Position numbers and translations under genes: made by a program | Notes under the pieces: model-generated | Told to the model about the DNA's origin: nothing | Databases searched by the model: none | Seen by the model: the letters and a program-made list of their open reading frames with translations, nothing else | Shown here: positions 50,058-60,634 of the stretch, piece by piece | How positions within the stretch are numbered: position 1 is the stretch's first letter | Layout of the letters: the number at the start of each line of letters is the position of its first letter | Source of the DNA: Blastocladiella emersonii ATCC 22665 | Taxonomy: Eukaryota > Blastocladiomycota > Blastocladiomycetes > Blastocladiales > Blastocladiaceae | Direction of reading: 5' to 3' | Assembly (NCBI GenBank): GCA_025594325.1 | Contig: JANHCV010000002.1 | Location: 620,001-684,000, forward strand | Length of the DNA: 64,000 bases

Positions 50058-53000
50058 CTAGTTGGCCGCCGTAGCCGCCATGGCGTCGAGCACCTGGTCG
50101 ATGGTCGTGTTGATCCAGCCGCGCATCGGCGAGAGGTCGACGCCGAACCGGCCCTCGAGCTGCGCGCGCACGCCCTTCTTGGTCACCTGCATCAGGTCGC
50201 TCGACTGCAGGATGCGGCAGATCTCGGCCGTCAGCATGTCCTCGGTCGGCATCGCCGCGGCCGCGGACCCCGCCGAGACGGGCGCCATCGACGGACCACT
50301 ACCGCCGCCGCCGTACAGCGTCATGGAAGAGCCAGTCGCCGGCGGACCGTACCCGACAGGCTGCAGGAGCGGCGACGGCGCGCCGCCGAAGCTGCCGGTC
50401 GGCGTAACGGGCCGCGGCGGGCCGGGCGACACGGGCGCCATGCCGGGCGTCGCGTACATGCGGAGCGACTGGAGCGACGCGCTGTGCGAGAGCATCATCA
50501 TTTCCGAGGGCGCGCGGGGCGAGGGTGCGGCGCCGAAATGCGGCGACGTGGCCGCGTAGCCGCCCGAGGAGAAGGTCATGGGCGGGACGGGGAGGCCCGA
50601 CGAGCGGACCGAGACAGCGACTGAGTGCAGCGAGGCCGTGTCGTCGTCGAGGTCGACGCCGCCGCTGTGCGCGGACGCGTTCTCCCAGTCGGCACCGATC
50701 TGCGACCCGGCGATGCTCGCCGTCAGCGCGCGCTCGACGTTGGCGTCGTGCTCGGCGCGGCGCACCAGGTACTCGTTGTACGTCCACTGCGGGAGGCGCG
50801 CCGGATCCTCGTCGAAGGCGGACACGGGCGACTCCATGGTCTGCGCGCGGTTCGCGGACGGATCCTGGTCGTTCACCCGAGCTGTGTGGCCCCAGCTGAA
50901 TTCGTCCTGCCTCCAGAACTACAGCGGGAAGTTTGGTGAGTGGGAGTCGCGAAAACGGTGACAAGAGAAGCGAGGCGTACCGAGTAGAGCGGGATCAGGA
51001 AACCGTAGAGCGGGATGGCCAGGATGTAGATGAACATCCACACGATGTGCGCAAACTCGCGCTTGAGGATGAACACGACGGCCTGCGCGCCGTAGATGGC
51101 CGCGAGCATGATGAACGAGATCATGACCACGTTGAGCGACTTGTTGTTGATGACGGCGTCGACAGTGAGGTAGATGAGGTCTAAGGAATCGAGTGTCAGC
51201 GTTGTCCGAGTACGATAAGCGAACGAACGAACGTACAGCCGAGGTAGACGACCATGGCGGGCTGGACCAGGGTGGCGAGGAGCTCGATTCCGACGATCCA
51301 GCGCATCGAGAAGCAGCAGAAGCCGCACATGTTCTTCACGTTGAGCAGCTCGAGCAGGTTGTGGATGGTCGAGTTGATCCATCGGCGACGCTGCGAGAGC
51401 AGGACCGAAAACTTCTCGGGCGCCGTCGTGTACGCGAGCGCCGACGGCGTGAACTTCTACACGCATCGAGATCATCCGAGATCGAGGTGGATTGAGGGTC
51501 AGCAAAGTCCCCAGCGAGGAGTCATGACGCAAGTGAGCGAGCGAGCGAGACGCACCGTCTTGAGCCGGCTGTGCACGCTGAGGACCAGCGTCGTCAGGTA
51601 CCGGTCCTCGCCGAGCGCGAGCAGGTTCTTCTTGTGCAGCGTGTTGACGTTGGTGTCGGCGTAGGCGTCGACGACCTTGTCGTGGACGAGCAGCGGCTTG
51701 GTCTTGCCGGCCGAGAAGATGCGGTACATGCAGAAGCACCCGGGGAGGCAGGTCACGGTGCCAAAGACCGACTCGAAGGCCTACGTATGCGCGCGCGATC
51801 GTGGTGTCAGTTACCGCTGCTGCTTCTCGCCCTCGGTCAGAACCACCACGAAACGAGCGGCGTGCGTACCTTGGAGAGATGGTGCGAGATGAAATACTCG
51901 TACGGCTGGATCATGGTGGTGAACGAGTCCTTTTCGTTGGCGAGCTTGGTCTCGCCGCACACGCCGACAATCTCCGTGTCGGTCATGCAGTACGCGACGA
52001 GCTGGTTGAGCGAGTCCTTGTCGACCGTGGTGTCGGCGTCGACCATGAGCATGTACTCGTACCACTTGGGGTCGACGCCGATGATGCGCTCAATGTGGTT
52101 GCGCAGCTCGTGCTCGAGCGGCGTCATGGCCTTGTTCATGTGCAGCCGGTTGAGGAACCGCATCAGGATCATCTGCGAGTCGCGCTTGCCGCGGTTGCCC
52201 GGGCGGCTGACCTCGGTCGGCTTGCCGCACTTGACGACGACGACGAAGGGCACGAGCCGGCCCTCGATCTCGTACAGGCCCGAGTACACGCGCGCCATGT
52301 TGGTCTGCATGCCGGGGCCCTCGCCGACCGACTCGTAGGCGAGCGCGGGCGCGAGGTCGTAGGTCGCGGGGTCGATGCCGAGCACGTCAAGGACAATGTG
52401 CGGCGTGGGGCGGTCGTTGCCGCGGCCGACGATCATGCCGTCGCACAGCACGACGATCAGCTTGCGCTTGTCGTCGTAGTTGAGGGTGGCGAGCGAGTGT
52501 AGCGTCTTGCGCATCGAGTCCTCGTCCTCGGTGTAGCACGGCACCTGCATCATGACAAACTTGTCCATGTTCTCGGGCGTGAAGTGCGACCGCGGGAGCA
52601 GCAGCGACGCGAGGAACTTGATGGCGATGATGGTGACCATGAACGCGGACATGGCGAGCAGGATCCAGTCGGCGTACAGGCACTTGGGCGTGAGCCGCTC
52701 GTCGAGGACGGCCTCGGCAAAGACCGCGTCCATGCACCGCTTGAGGGCGGCGCCGCGGAAGTTGCCGTCGTTGGCGTTCCACGCGCGCGCCATGAACGCC
52801 GTGTCGCCCGACAGGTCGTAGTTGCCGAGCGCCGCCTGCTGCATGACGTGGTCGTCGACGCGGCGCACGTCGCCGTCGGCGGTCAGGAACCGGAGCGACC
52901 CGAGGAACTGCTGGTCGCGCGGCAGCGCCATGTACGATGTCAGGTCGTACACGACGCCCTGCACGATGAACCGGCGCCGCTGCATGTCGATCTGCGGGTT

Positions 53001-56000
53001 CTTTGGGTTCCACCCGTTCTTGACCTCCTCGGCCGACACGGCGTACAGCCCGCGCGACTGCTTCTGCAGGTAGTTCTCGACGCGGTTCTGCAGGTCCGGG
53101 TTGGTGCGCGCCGCGATCGTGTGGGCCGAGACCACGTCGAGCCCGAACATGCGGTCGGGCACGCGCTCGGCGATCGACGCGAGCGACGCGTTGGGCGCGA
53201 ACGGCTTGCAGTAGACGGTCGGGCTGAGCGCGAACCCGGCCGAGAGGTCCCAGCCGCGGAGCCCGCGCATGCGGTCGAGCGAGTGCGCAACGCCGTTGGC
53301 GGCCGCGAGCTCGGCGAGATTGTAGACGCGCCCGCGGATCGCCGCATACATCTTACGCCCGCCGAACGCGGGCGTCGGCGCGTTGTCGGCGGTGCTCATG
53401 CCGTCCATTTCGCCAAACGAGAACAGGTTGCGCGGCGGGCACACGAGCATGCCCGCGAACAGGATCGCGAACAGCATGGCCGCCGACATGAGGAAGATGA
53501 CCCAGCAGATGGCCACCTTCTCGCGCCACGCCATCTGCGTCTCGCGGTCGCGCATCCCGCACACGCGCAGCGCGAACGGCGGCACCAGGAACGTGAACAG
53601 CCACACGAAGACGAGCCACCGGCGGCGGGCGGCCGTCGGCGTGTTTGGGTCGACGGCCGGCTTGGTGGTGGTGGCCGAGGGCTTGGCGTCGAGACCCGCG
53701 CCGACACCGACGCGCGCGGTGCCGTCGAGCACGGACATGCGCTCGAACAGCGACGGGGTACCGCTGCCGCGGCGCGACCCGCCGGCGTACGACTTGGCGT
53801 CACCGCCCGCGACGGACCGCGCGGCGGCCATGCCGCAGACGCTGGCGGCGAAATCGGGCGGCGGGCTGAGCGGCGACCGGCCGGCGGAGCTGCCGCCCGA
53901 GGAGCTAGCGGCACCCGAACTCTTGGCGCGGTTGAGCGGGCCACTGCCGCCACCGCGGCTGCTGTTGCTCCCGCGGCGCGAGCCGGGACCGCCGCCGGCG
54001 TTACTGCGAGCGTAGAACCGGGACGAGGCGGCGGCGGACCCGCCGGTGCGCGGGGACAGGCCGTCGTACATGCTGTGGGTGTCGGAAACACTGGCGCCGT
54101 CCTCGGTGGCGCCGTCATCCTCGGAGTAGACGCTGCCGGCGTCGTTGAAGGCGGCGCCGATCGTCGGCGTCTGCGCGTTGACCCACGCGCGCCAGTCGTT
54201 GGCGGCGGCCGGGTCCATGAGCGGCGGGAGCTGCATCCCCGGCGAGGGCGCGCCCTGCATGTACATGGGGGCGACGCCGCCGTACGGGCTGGTGGGCGCG
54301 GCGTAGGGGCTGGTCGGCATGACCATGGGCATCATGGCGCCGTTCGCCATAGCGGCCTTGACAGCGCGCTTCCACTCGCGGTGCACGGCGAGCGCGGCCT
54401 CGAGCACGCGCAGGCCGCGCGGGCTGATCCACGCCGCGTCGCGCGCGAGGAGCCGGTCCGCGTCGCCGACGGCCGCGAGCAGCAGTTCGACGCGGTCCGC
54501 GAGCGGGCGGTCGTCGGGGATCCGCAGGTGCAGCGCCATCACGGCCGCGTACCGGGCGGCGAGCTTGGACAGGGGCAGGCGCACCGCGTGCGCGCCGTGC
54601 CGCGGGAACGCGGCCGCCTGCGTGACGAGCGCGTGCGACGACGGCGTCCACCCGCACACCACGTGGCACACGCGCGTCTCCGTCAGCGAGTTGAGCAGGT
54701 CGTCGACCGACGCGTCCAGGTCCTTGACGACGGACCCCGTCGCGGCGCCCGCGCGGAGGCCCGCGGTGCGCCCGTTGGCGGTCGACGCGTTGCGCTTGAC
54801 GCTCGGCGTGCGCAGGGGCTTGTTGGGCAGGTGCCCGCCGGCGGCCGAGTTCTTGCGGCCGAGCTTGCCGTTTCCGCCGCGGGCGGACTTACCGCCGGCG
54901 GCGTCGTCGGGCGACGCGACCTCCTCGTCGAGCGCCGAGAGCCCGAAGAGCTCGCGGAGAAACTCGTTAGCGGTAGCGGTGCGGAACTGGGAGACGACGT
55001 CGACGCCGAGGGCGCGGGTATCGTCGTCGGGGAACGCGCGGCGGAGGCTGCGCGAGCTGCTGAGCGGGGCCGGGGTCCAGTCGAACGGGCCGGTGCACCG
55101 GCCCGAGAGCTCGTCGGCGACGAGGTCGCCGTACACGCGGCGCAGGGCGTCGGCCTGGAAGTGGTCGAGCTTGGCGTTGACGCGGTGCACGAGCGCGTCC
55201 CAGAACGATGTGATCTGGACACCGCCCGCGGCGCCCGCCGATTCGTCGCTCCCAGGAGTGCGCGATTCGTCGAGCCGCATGTCCGGCATCGCGACGACCG
55301 TGATGAGCCCCGCGGGCGGGGTCCCGTCGCGCGCCATGGCGGCGCCGAGCCGCGTGTTGATGAACTCGAGAATCCATGTGAACAGCAGGGAGTACACGGC
55401 CTGCGCGACCTGCATCGCGTGCGCGACGGCCTGCTCGGGCGTCAGGTCGCGCGCGCACCGCGTGCCGCCGACGTCGACGACCGTCGACACGAGGAGCCCG
55501 CGCAGCGTGTCGGTCGGCAGGCCCAAAAGATCGGCGGCGGCCACGAGATGCGTCTCGTCCGCGACGACGGTGATGGGCGCGCGCGTCTCGGGGTCGCGGC
55601 CGTCGGCAAACTCGATACTGGCGAGATGCAGGATCGCGGCGAGCACGCCGGCGACGCGGTCCTGCGCGGCGCGCGAGAACCCGAGCGTCTTGAGCGCCGC
55701 GAGCGTGGCGGTCCACCCGGCGGTCTCGGACCGCGCGCTGCGGCCCGAGGCGGCCGACGTGGTCAGGAGCGCCGGCACCTCGCGCGCGGTCTTGGGCAGG
55801 TGCCAGGCGCGGCGCTGGTCGGCGGTCGCGCCCGCGAGCAGCTGGTGGAAGATCGGGAAGCTGGCGAGCGCGGTCGCGTCGAGCGCGTAGTCGAGGACCT
55901 GCGCGCCGGCGACGCGGTGCTTGTCGTCGAGGTGCAGCTCGAGCGCGACACCGACCACCTGGTCGGGCACGGGTACGTCGCGGCGTGGGTACGCGGTCGT

Positions 56001-56779
56001 CGGGACCGTGGCCAGGGCGCCGATCACGGAGAGGGCCGCGGCGACGCGGTCGGGGACCTTGCCGCGCTTGGCGGCGGTCGGCTTGGCCAGCGACGCCAGC
56101 AGCAGGTCGACGAGCGACGTGGTCACGGACCATTTGCCCTGGCCGCGTGTGCCGCTACATCAGGTGGGACGGAGTGGCGAGGGGTCAGCGACGTGCATGG
56201 GACGCAGGATGTGGCGATGGCGGCGGCGCAGCGGCGACACCCCGGGGTCGGCCGGCAGAAACGGATCACGGCTGATCCATCATCACCTGGCGCTTGAGCG
56301 CTGGAGGGGCACGGCGGCAGGGCAGGGACGTCGCCGCGAAAAGACGAAGGCCGGCGAAATGTCGGAGGAAGACGACGAGAAACGCACCGAACCACTATCG
56401 ACTGGTCGATATCCGTAGCGCGGGCCGCCTGCGCGACCTGGAGTGCGAGGGCAGCGAGGCTCTGCGCGTTGGGCTCGTTGACCTCGAGCGCGGGCGGCGG
56501 GCGCGGGTCGCCGCCGGCGGGCCAGTGCGGCATGCCGCCCGTGGCGGGCGACGAGGTGGCGGCGATGGCCGTGGGCGCCGCCATGGCGCCGGCGAGCCAC
56601 GATAGGCCGGCGCGCAGCGAGCGCGACGCGGCCGAGGTCCCCGCCGACGGGTTGGTGAGCAACACGGTGCCCGCGGCGGGCAGGAAGCCGTGCACCTCGT
56701 TGTCGTAGGCGGTCGCGCCGCTCGCCATGGCGTGCACGGCGGCGGCCGACGGGGTCGACGACGGCGACGAGGCCGTCAT
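50058..56779 (-). CDS. Chitin synthase with myosin-like motor domain (class V/VII type)
   Basis: Six exons (56779-56388, 56154-51870, 51780-51556, 51456-51237, 51180-50981, 50918-50058) give about 2060 aa. Residues about 120-660 resemble a degenerate myosin motor; its P-loop is GTRGQGKWS (132-140), with Trp where Ser/Thr is usual. Two membrane helices (near [16 protein letters not shown]) lead to a cytochrome-b5-like fold (about 1066), then the CHS_2 catalytic domain: VDADTT (DAD 1503-1505), EDRYL (1617), QRRRW (1656). Membrane helices follow, then a DEK-C domain at the end ([20 protein letters not shown]). It polymerises UDP-GlcNAc into chitin at the plasma membrane. The first intron is 233 nt, unusually long here; its placement keeps the P-loop intact. 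Confidence 0.93.
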
Positions 56780-57221
56780 GGTATCGGTGGGGGTGGGAGG
56801 GCGGCGAGGGCCCTGCGTGGTTGGCGTGGTTGGCGTGTGTGTTCTCTGTGGAAGGTAATGTGCGATGCGAAGCGATGCGGTTCGAGCGCGCGGCGGCGGC
56901 GTGAGCGGGGAAGGACGGCGAGGCGGCGCGCGGAAGAGAGGACGACGCACATGCGGGCGCGGGAAGTCGTGGCCTTGTGCGTCTATCGACTGGCGCCGCG
57001 GTCTCTATGTCTATGTTCCGTTCACGGCGTGGCCGGGGGCGAGGCTTCGAAAGTGGCGGTGGCGGGGGGAGGAAGAGCGAGCGAGGTGAAATGAACGGCC
57101 GTAAGCCACCGCTGGTCGCTGCGGGCGCCCGCGCCACTCACGCGGGCCGATCGGCCGGCGCGTCTCTTTCCTCTCGCATCACGTCTCTCTCTTCTCAAAA
57201 ATGTGTATGCCCGCTATCAAC
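56780..57221 (-). other. Spacer between AIM41 stop and chitin synthase start
   Basis: 442 nt of probable promoter and 5' UTR for the chitin synthase. No TATA box or ORF supported. Confidence 0.4.
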
Positions 57222-57913
57222 TCAGGCCTTGCCGGCAGCCTCGGCAAAGTACCCCTCCATGGCCTCGACAATGAGGCGCTTGCGGACGACCGAAAGCTCC
57301 TCGTCCTTGGCGACGCGGGCCATGAGGAGCCCCGTACCCTTGCGGTTGTGGACGCCGAGCTCCTTGCACAGCTCGTGGACGCGCACGCGGGCCTCGTCGT
57401 CGGACAGGATGCGCGGCAGGTACGCGTCGAGCAGGGCGGCCTCGGCGCGCTCCTTGGCGGCGAGGTCGGCGCGGCCCGCCTCGTCAAACATCTTGGCCGC
57501 CTCGAGGCGCCGCTTGTGCGCGGCCATGACCAGCGACAGGTACTCCTTGGGCGGGTTGGCCGACTTCTCGGCGTACGTGATGTCCGACAGGATCCCGCGG
57601 ATCACCGTCGACCGCGCGCTGTCCTTGGCACGCATCGCCGTCTTGAGGTCGGTCTTGAGCTTGGCCACGAGCGCTGTGGGCGTGGGCGTGTTAGCGGTGC
57701 ACCTGTGCGCGTCGCGGTAGCGAACGTACCCTCCGAGGGCTTGGCCGGGGCAGCAGCGGCGGGCGCAGCGGGGGCGGCCGCAGCAGTCGACTCGAAGCGA
57801 GCCTGCACAGCCCAGCGGGCAACCGGCTCAGCGACAGCGGGGCGAGCAACCGCCACAGCGCGGGCCGACACCGCCGCAGTGGGCGCGCCGCGGAGAATGG
57901 AGCGGGCGAGCAT
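57222..57913 (-). CDS. AIM41: AIM41-like mitochondrial YqeY/GatB-domain protein
   Basis: Two exons, 57913-57730 and 57673-57222, joined across a 56-nt intron (phase 1), encode 211 aa. The first 45 residues (MLARSILRGAPTAAVSARAV) form a typical mitochondrial presequence. From about residue 63 the protein matches YqeY: LKTDLKTAMRAKDSARSTVI, then ILSDDEARVRVHELCKELGV and a C-terminal helix. This domain is also the tRNA-binding tail of GatB. The yeast homologue Aim41 affects mitochondrial inheritance but its molecular role is not settled. It is divergent from the secreted protein gene at 58461. Confidence 0.88.
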
Positions 57914-58460
57914 GGTGCAGCAAGTTGGATCGGCGGGCGACGCGTGCTGAGGGTGCGAGACGCGTTCGTGGAGACACTTTTCATCGCGCGCGAAGACTCG
58001 ACGTTTACGCTCACCGATCATCCCGTGATACATGAAGGCCATCTCGAAACATGATGCAGGCCATCCGCATTGCTGGTGACCCGCGAATAGCCACGCGGGA
58101 ACAACCTGCGGCGCCTGCGAGCGATTCGGCGCCGTCCCCGTGCTTGGTTCGCACCGGATCCCGCTCGTCCGCTGGCCGTGGACGACAATGGCGACGGCGA
58201 CGACGACGACGACGGGGCCGGCTGGGACGTGATCAGCAGCGCAACGTGCCGGTGCCCACGGTCGACGCGGACCGCTTCGTCGCAGCGCAGCGGCCGGGCA
58301 TCTTCCCCGAATTCACGGCCGGCGCCGTGCCCTGCCGTTCCCGGCGAGGCTCCCTCGCGCGGCCGCCCCTCTCAAAACTCTCTCTCTCCCCAACTCTACG
58401 CCCCCACAGCCACAACGAATTCGCTCCTCTTGCTCTTGCACATCTGCCCGACGCTAGACC
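57914..58460. other. Divergent promoter region
   Basis: GTGCGAGACGCGT lies at 57953-57965, 40 nt upstream of the AIM41 start. A pyrimidine-rich stretch (58366-58400) precedes the secreted-protein start. No TATA box is seen. Confidence 0.45.
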
Positions 58461-59753
58461 ATGAAGTCGGCCCTCCTGACGCTGCTGCTCGCGACGGCCC
58501 TGCTGTCGGCCGCGGCGCCCGCGCACGCCGGCGGTCCGCTCGCCTACGCGGCCGGCGACGCCTTCGTGCCCCTCAACTTTGGCGGCGACACGTCCTTCAC
58601 GAACCTGCGTCTCGCCGAGGGTGGGTCGGACGCGCCGACGTTCCTCACGCTGCGCACGCCGTGCCGGTTCGCCGCCTCGGTGCAGCTCCGCACCACGCCG
58701 CTCGCCGGCGTCACCGTTGTGCCGTGCCCCGCGACGGGCGCTGACGAGGCGTGGCGCGACGAGCTGTTCGCGATTCCCGCTGGCTCCCCGTCTGTCCGCA
58801 TCGCCGTCGAGGCGTCGCAGGCCGTCCGCGTCGAGTACCGCGCCGTCCGCGGCATCGTACGTTCGGGAGAAGGGAAACCTTGTTCCCGGTGCAGGAACCT
58901 TATGCAGCCGCAACCCCGTGTGTGTAGTGCAACGAGCCCATCTCGACGTCGCCGTGGGGCACCGGCCGCGTGGCGCTGACGGCCACGGGCGCGGGCGCCG
59001 AGCTCGCCCTCGTCGTGGCTGGTACCGCCGACTCGGGCGCCGCGGCCAACGCCGTGTGCCGCGCCCAGGGCATGGCCGTCGCCCGGCTCGCTGCCGAGGA
59101 CCTGGATGCTGTTGGCAAGCGTACGTGATCATGGTCGACCATGAGTACCGCGCTCGGTTGGTTGACCACCGCACCTTGTAGTCGTCATGACGTGCGGCGA
59201 GGCGCTGCGGTTCAGCGAGCAGGACGCGACGCCGGCGCACCTGCTGGCCCTGTCCGCGGCCACAGGCGACGCGGCCCTCGTCGACTTCTTCACGGTACGC
59301 CCTCGCCTGCCCACCCCCTCACAATCGGACCCAACCCTCACTCTCCGCCCACATCCATCCGCATAGCACGAGCTCTCGGCCCTCCCCGCCACCGCGACCC
59401 CGGTCCCCGTCCTGTGCCAGTCGACCAAGCAGCGCCCGCGCCTGTCGCTGAGCTCGTCGTCCGGCCCACACGCGTCGTGCGACGCCGGGTCGGTGCCCGC
59501 CGTCTTCTCGCCAGCGCGCCCCGCCGAGTACGCGACCGCCGCCGCGCTCGTCTTCGACACGCTCGGCCCCAATGCGCGCGCGTGGGCCGGCGGGTGGAAC
59601 GGCGCCGTGTACGGCCGCGCCGTGTTCCTCGGCGGCACCGACGCGCCTGTGCCCGAGGCTAGCTGGCCCGCCGAGGCGTCGGTTGTCGAGGTCGCGGCCG
59701 AGGTCGCTGCCCAGCTCAACCTGCGCACCGTGTGCCGCGCGCTCGACGAGTAG
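58461..59753 (+). CDS. Secreted protein of unknown family
   Basis: Four exons (58461-58856, 58928-59120, 59182-59294, 59367-59753) encode 362 aa. The N terminus (MKSALLTLLLATALLSAAAP) is a clear signal peptide with a likely cut after AHA. The mature part has no membrane helix and at least eight Cys, suggesting disulfides. It is rich in Ala, Gly and Thr, with a likely beta-sandwich first half (VQLRTTPLAGVTVVPCPATG). I recognise no enzyme motif. Introns are 61-72 nt with GTACG donors. It is convergent with the TMEM14-like gene. Possible roles are cell wall or extracellular; no evidence favours one. Confidence 0.78.
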
Positions 59754-59900
59754 TAGGTCGCTCAGAGTGACACCTTTTTGTACAATGGATGTGTGTGATT
59801 ACAAATGCTCGTGTGGATCATCATCATCACCGTCATCATCACCAAACTCTCGCACGCGCGCGCACCGACCGATCACGACCGCGATCACACGCGTGCTCGC

Positions 59901-60353
59901 TCAGGCCATGTCGGCAGGCCGGCCGGTGCGCACCTGGTACGCCTTGGGGAGGTTGAGCAGGGCCGAGACGCCGCCGACGCCCGCCATGGACGTGGCCCAC
60001 GCCTCGGACGTGGTCCACGCGTGCTTGCCCGTGGCCGCCAGCAGGCCGACCGACGCCAGCGTGCCCACGTCGTAGCCCATCTTGGTCTCGCCCTGCCCGA
60101 TCTTGTACCCGGCGTACGCGTACATGGCAGCCGCCGCGCCCGCGATCACCGCGTTGCGCGGGTTGCCCATGCGCGCGTACGCGACCCACGCGCCCAGACC
60201 GCTCGCGCCCGACATGGTGTAGTGCGGCAGCGGGTCCACGTGCGTCGAAAACGTCGTCATTGGCGACACCACGGCCTCGGCCGGCGTCGCGGGACCGCCG
60301 CCCGGCGCCGTCTTGGTCTTGTCGGGGTGCGACGGGTAGAGGGGTCCGGACAT
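59901..60353 (-). CDS. TMEM14-like small membrane protein
   Basis: 150-aa ORF without introns. A polar N terminus of 50 residues is followed by three or four Gly/Ala-rich hydrophobic segments: SGASGLGAWVAYARMGNPRN, AVIAGAAAAMYAYAGYKI, VGTLASVGLLAATG and a last one near SMAGVGGVSALLN. The Gly-rich helices and the short loops with charged turns fit the TMEM14 family, which includes mitochondrial and plastid proteins linked to fatty-acid or porphyrin movement. The similarity is moderate and other small four-helix proteins remain possible. It shares a 281-nt divergent promoter with the SLC12 gene. Confidence 0.5.
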   Translation of the reverse strand: MSGPLYPSHPDKTKTAPGGGPATPAEAVVSPMTTFSTHVDPLPHYTMSGASGLGAWVAYARMGNPRNAVIAGAAAAMYAYAGYKIGQGETKMGYDVGTLASVGLLAATGKHAWTTSEAWATSMAGVGGVSALLNLPKAYQVRTGRPADMA

Positions 60354-60634
60354 CTTGGTGGTGGTGGTGCGGGTGGTGGTTGTTGATGCGTAGCAGGTGG
60401 CCGTCGTGTGGGCGGATGCTTGGGGGGAGGAGAGGGGAGAGCGAGCGCGCGGGCGCGCCTTTGAGCGGGTCGGTGCGGGCGGGCCGATGGCCGGCGGCGA
60501 CGCGTGTGAGCGAGGCAGCCGGGTGTGCACGCGTTGATCATCCTGAGACACGCGTTGCCCTTGGCCCGCCCACGGCGGTTCGATCCACGCTCTCCCCGCA
60601 TCGGCGTGAGACCACCGCCGCCATCGCCTCCACC

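Noticed and set aside
52584-56297. 1237-codon plus-strand ORF opposite the chitin synthase
   Set aside because: It is a GC-driven mirror of the chitin synthase coding strand; composition is Arg/Glu/Val/Gly-rich and it has no motif.
60572-60583. tRNA B-box-like sequence GGTTCGATCC
   Set aside because: No matching A box or acceptor stem pairing could be found around it.
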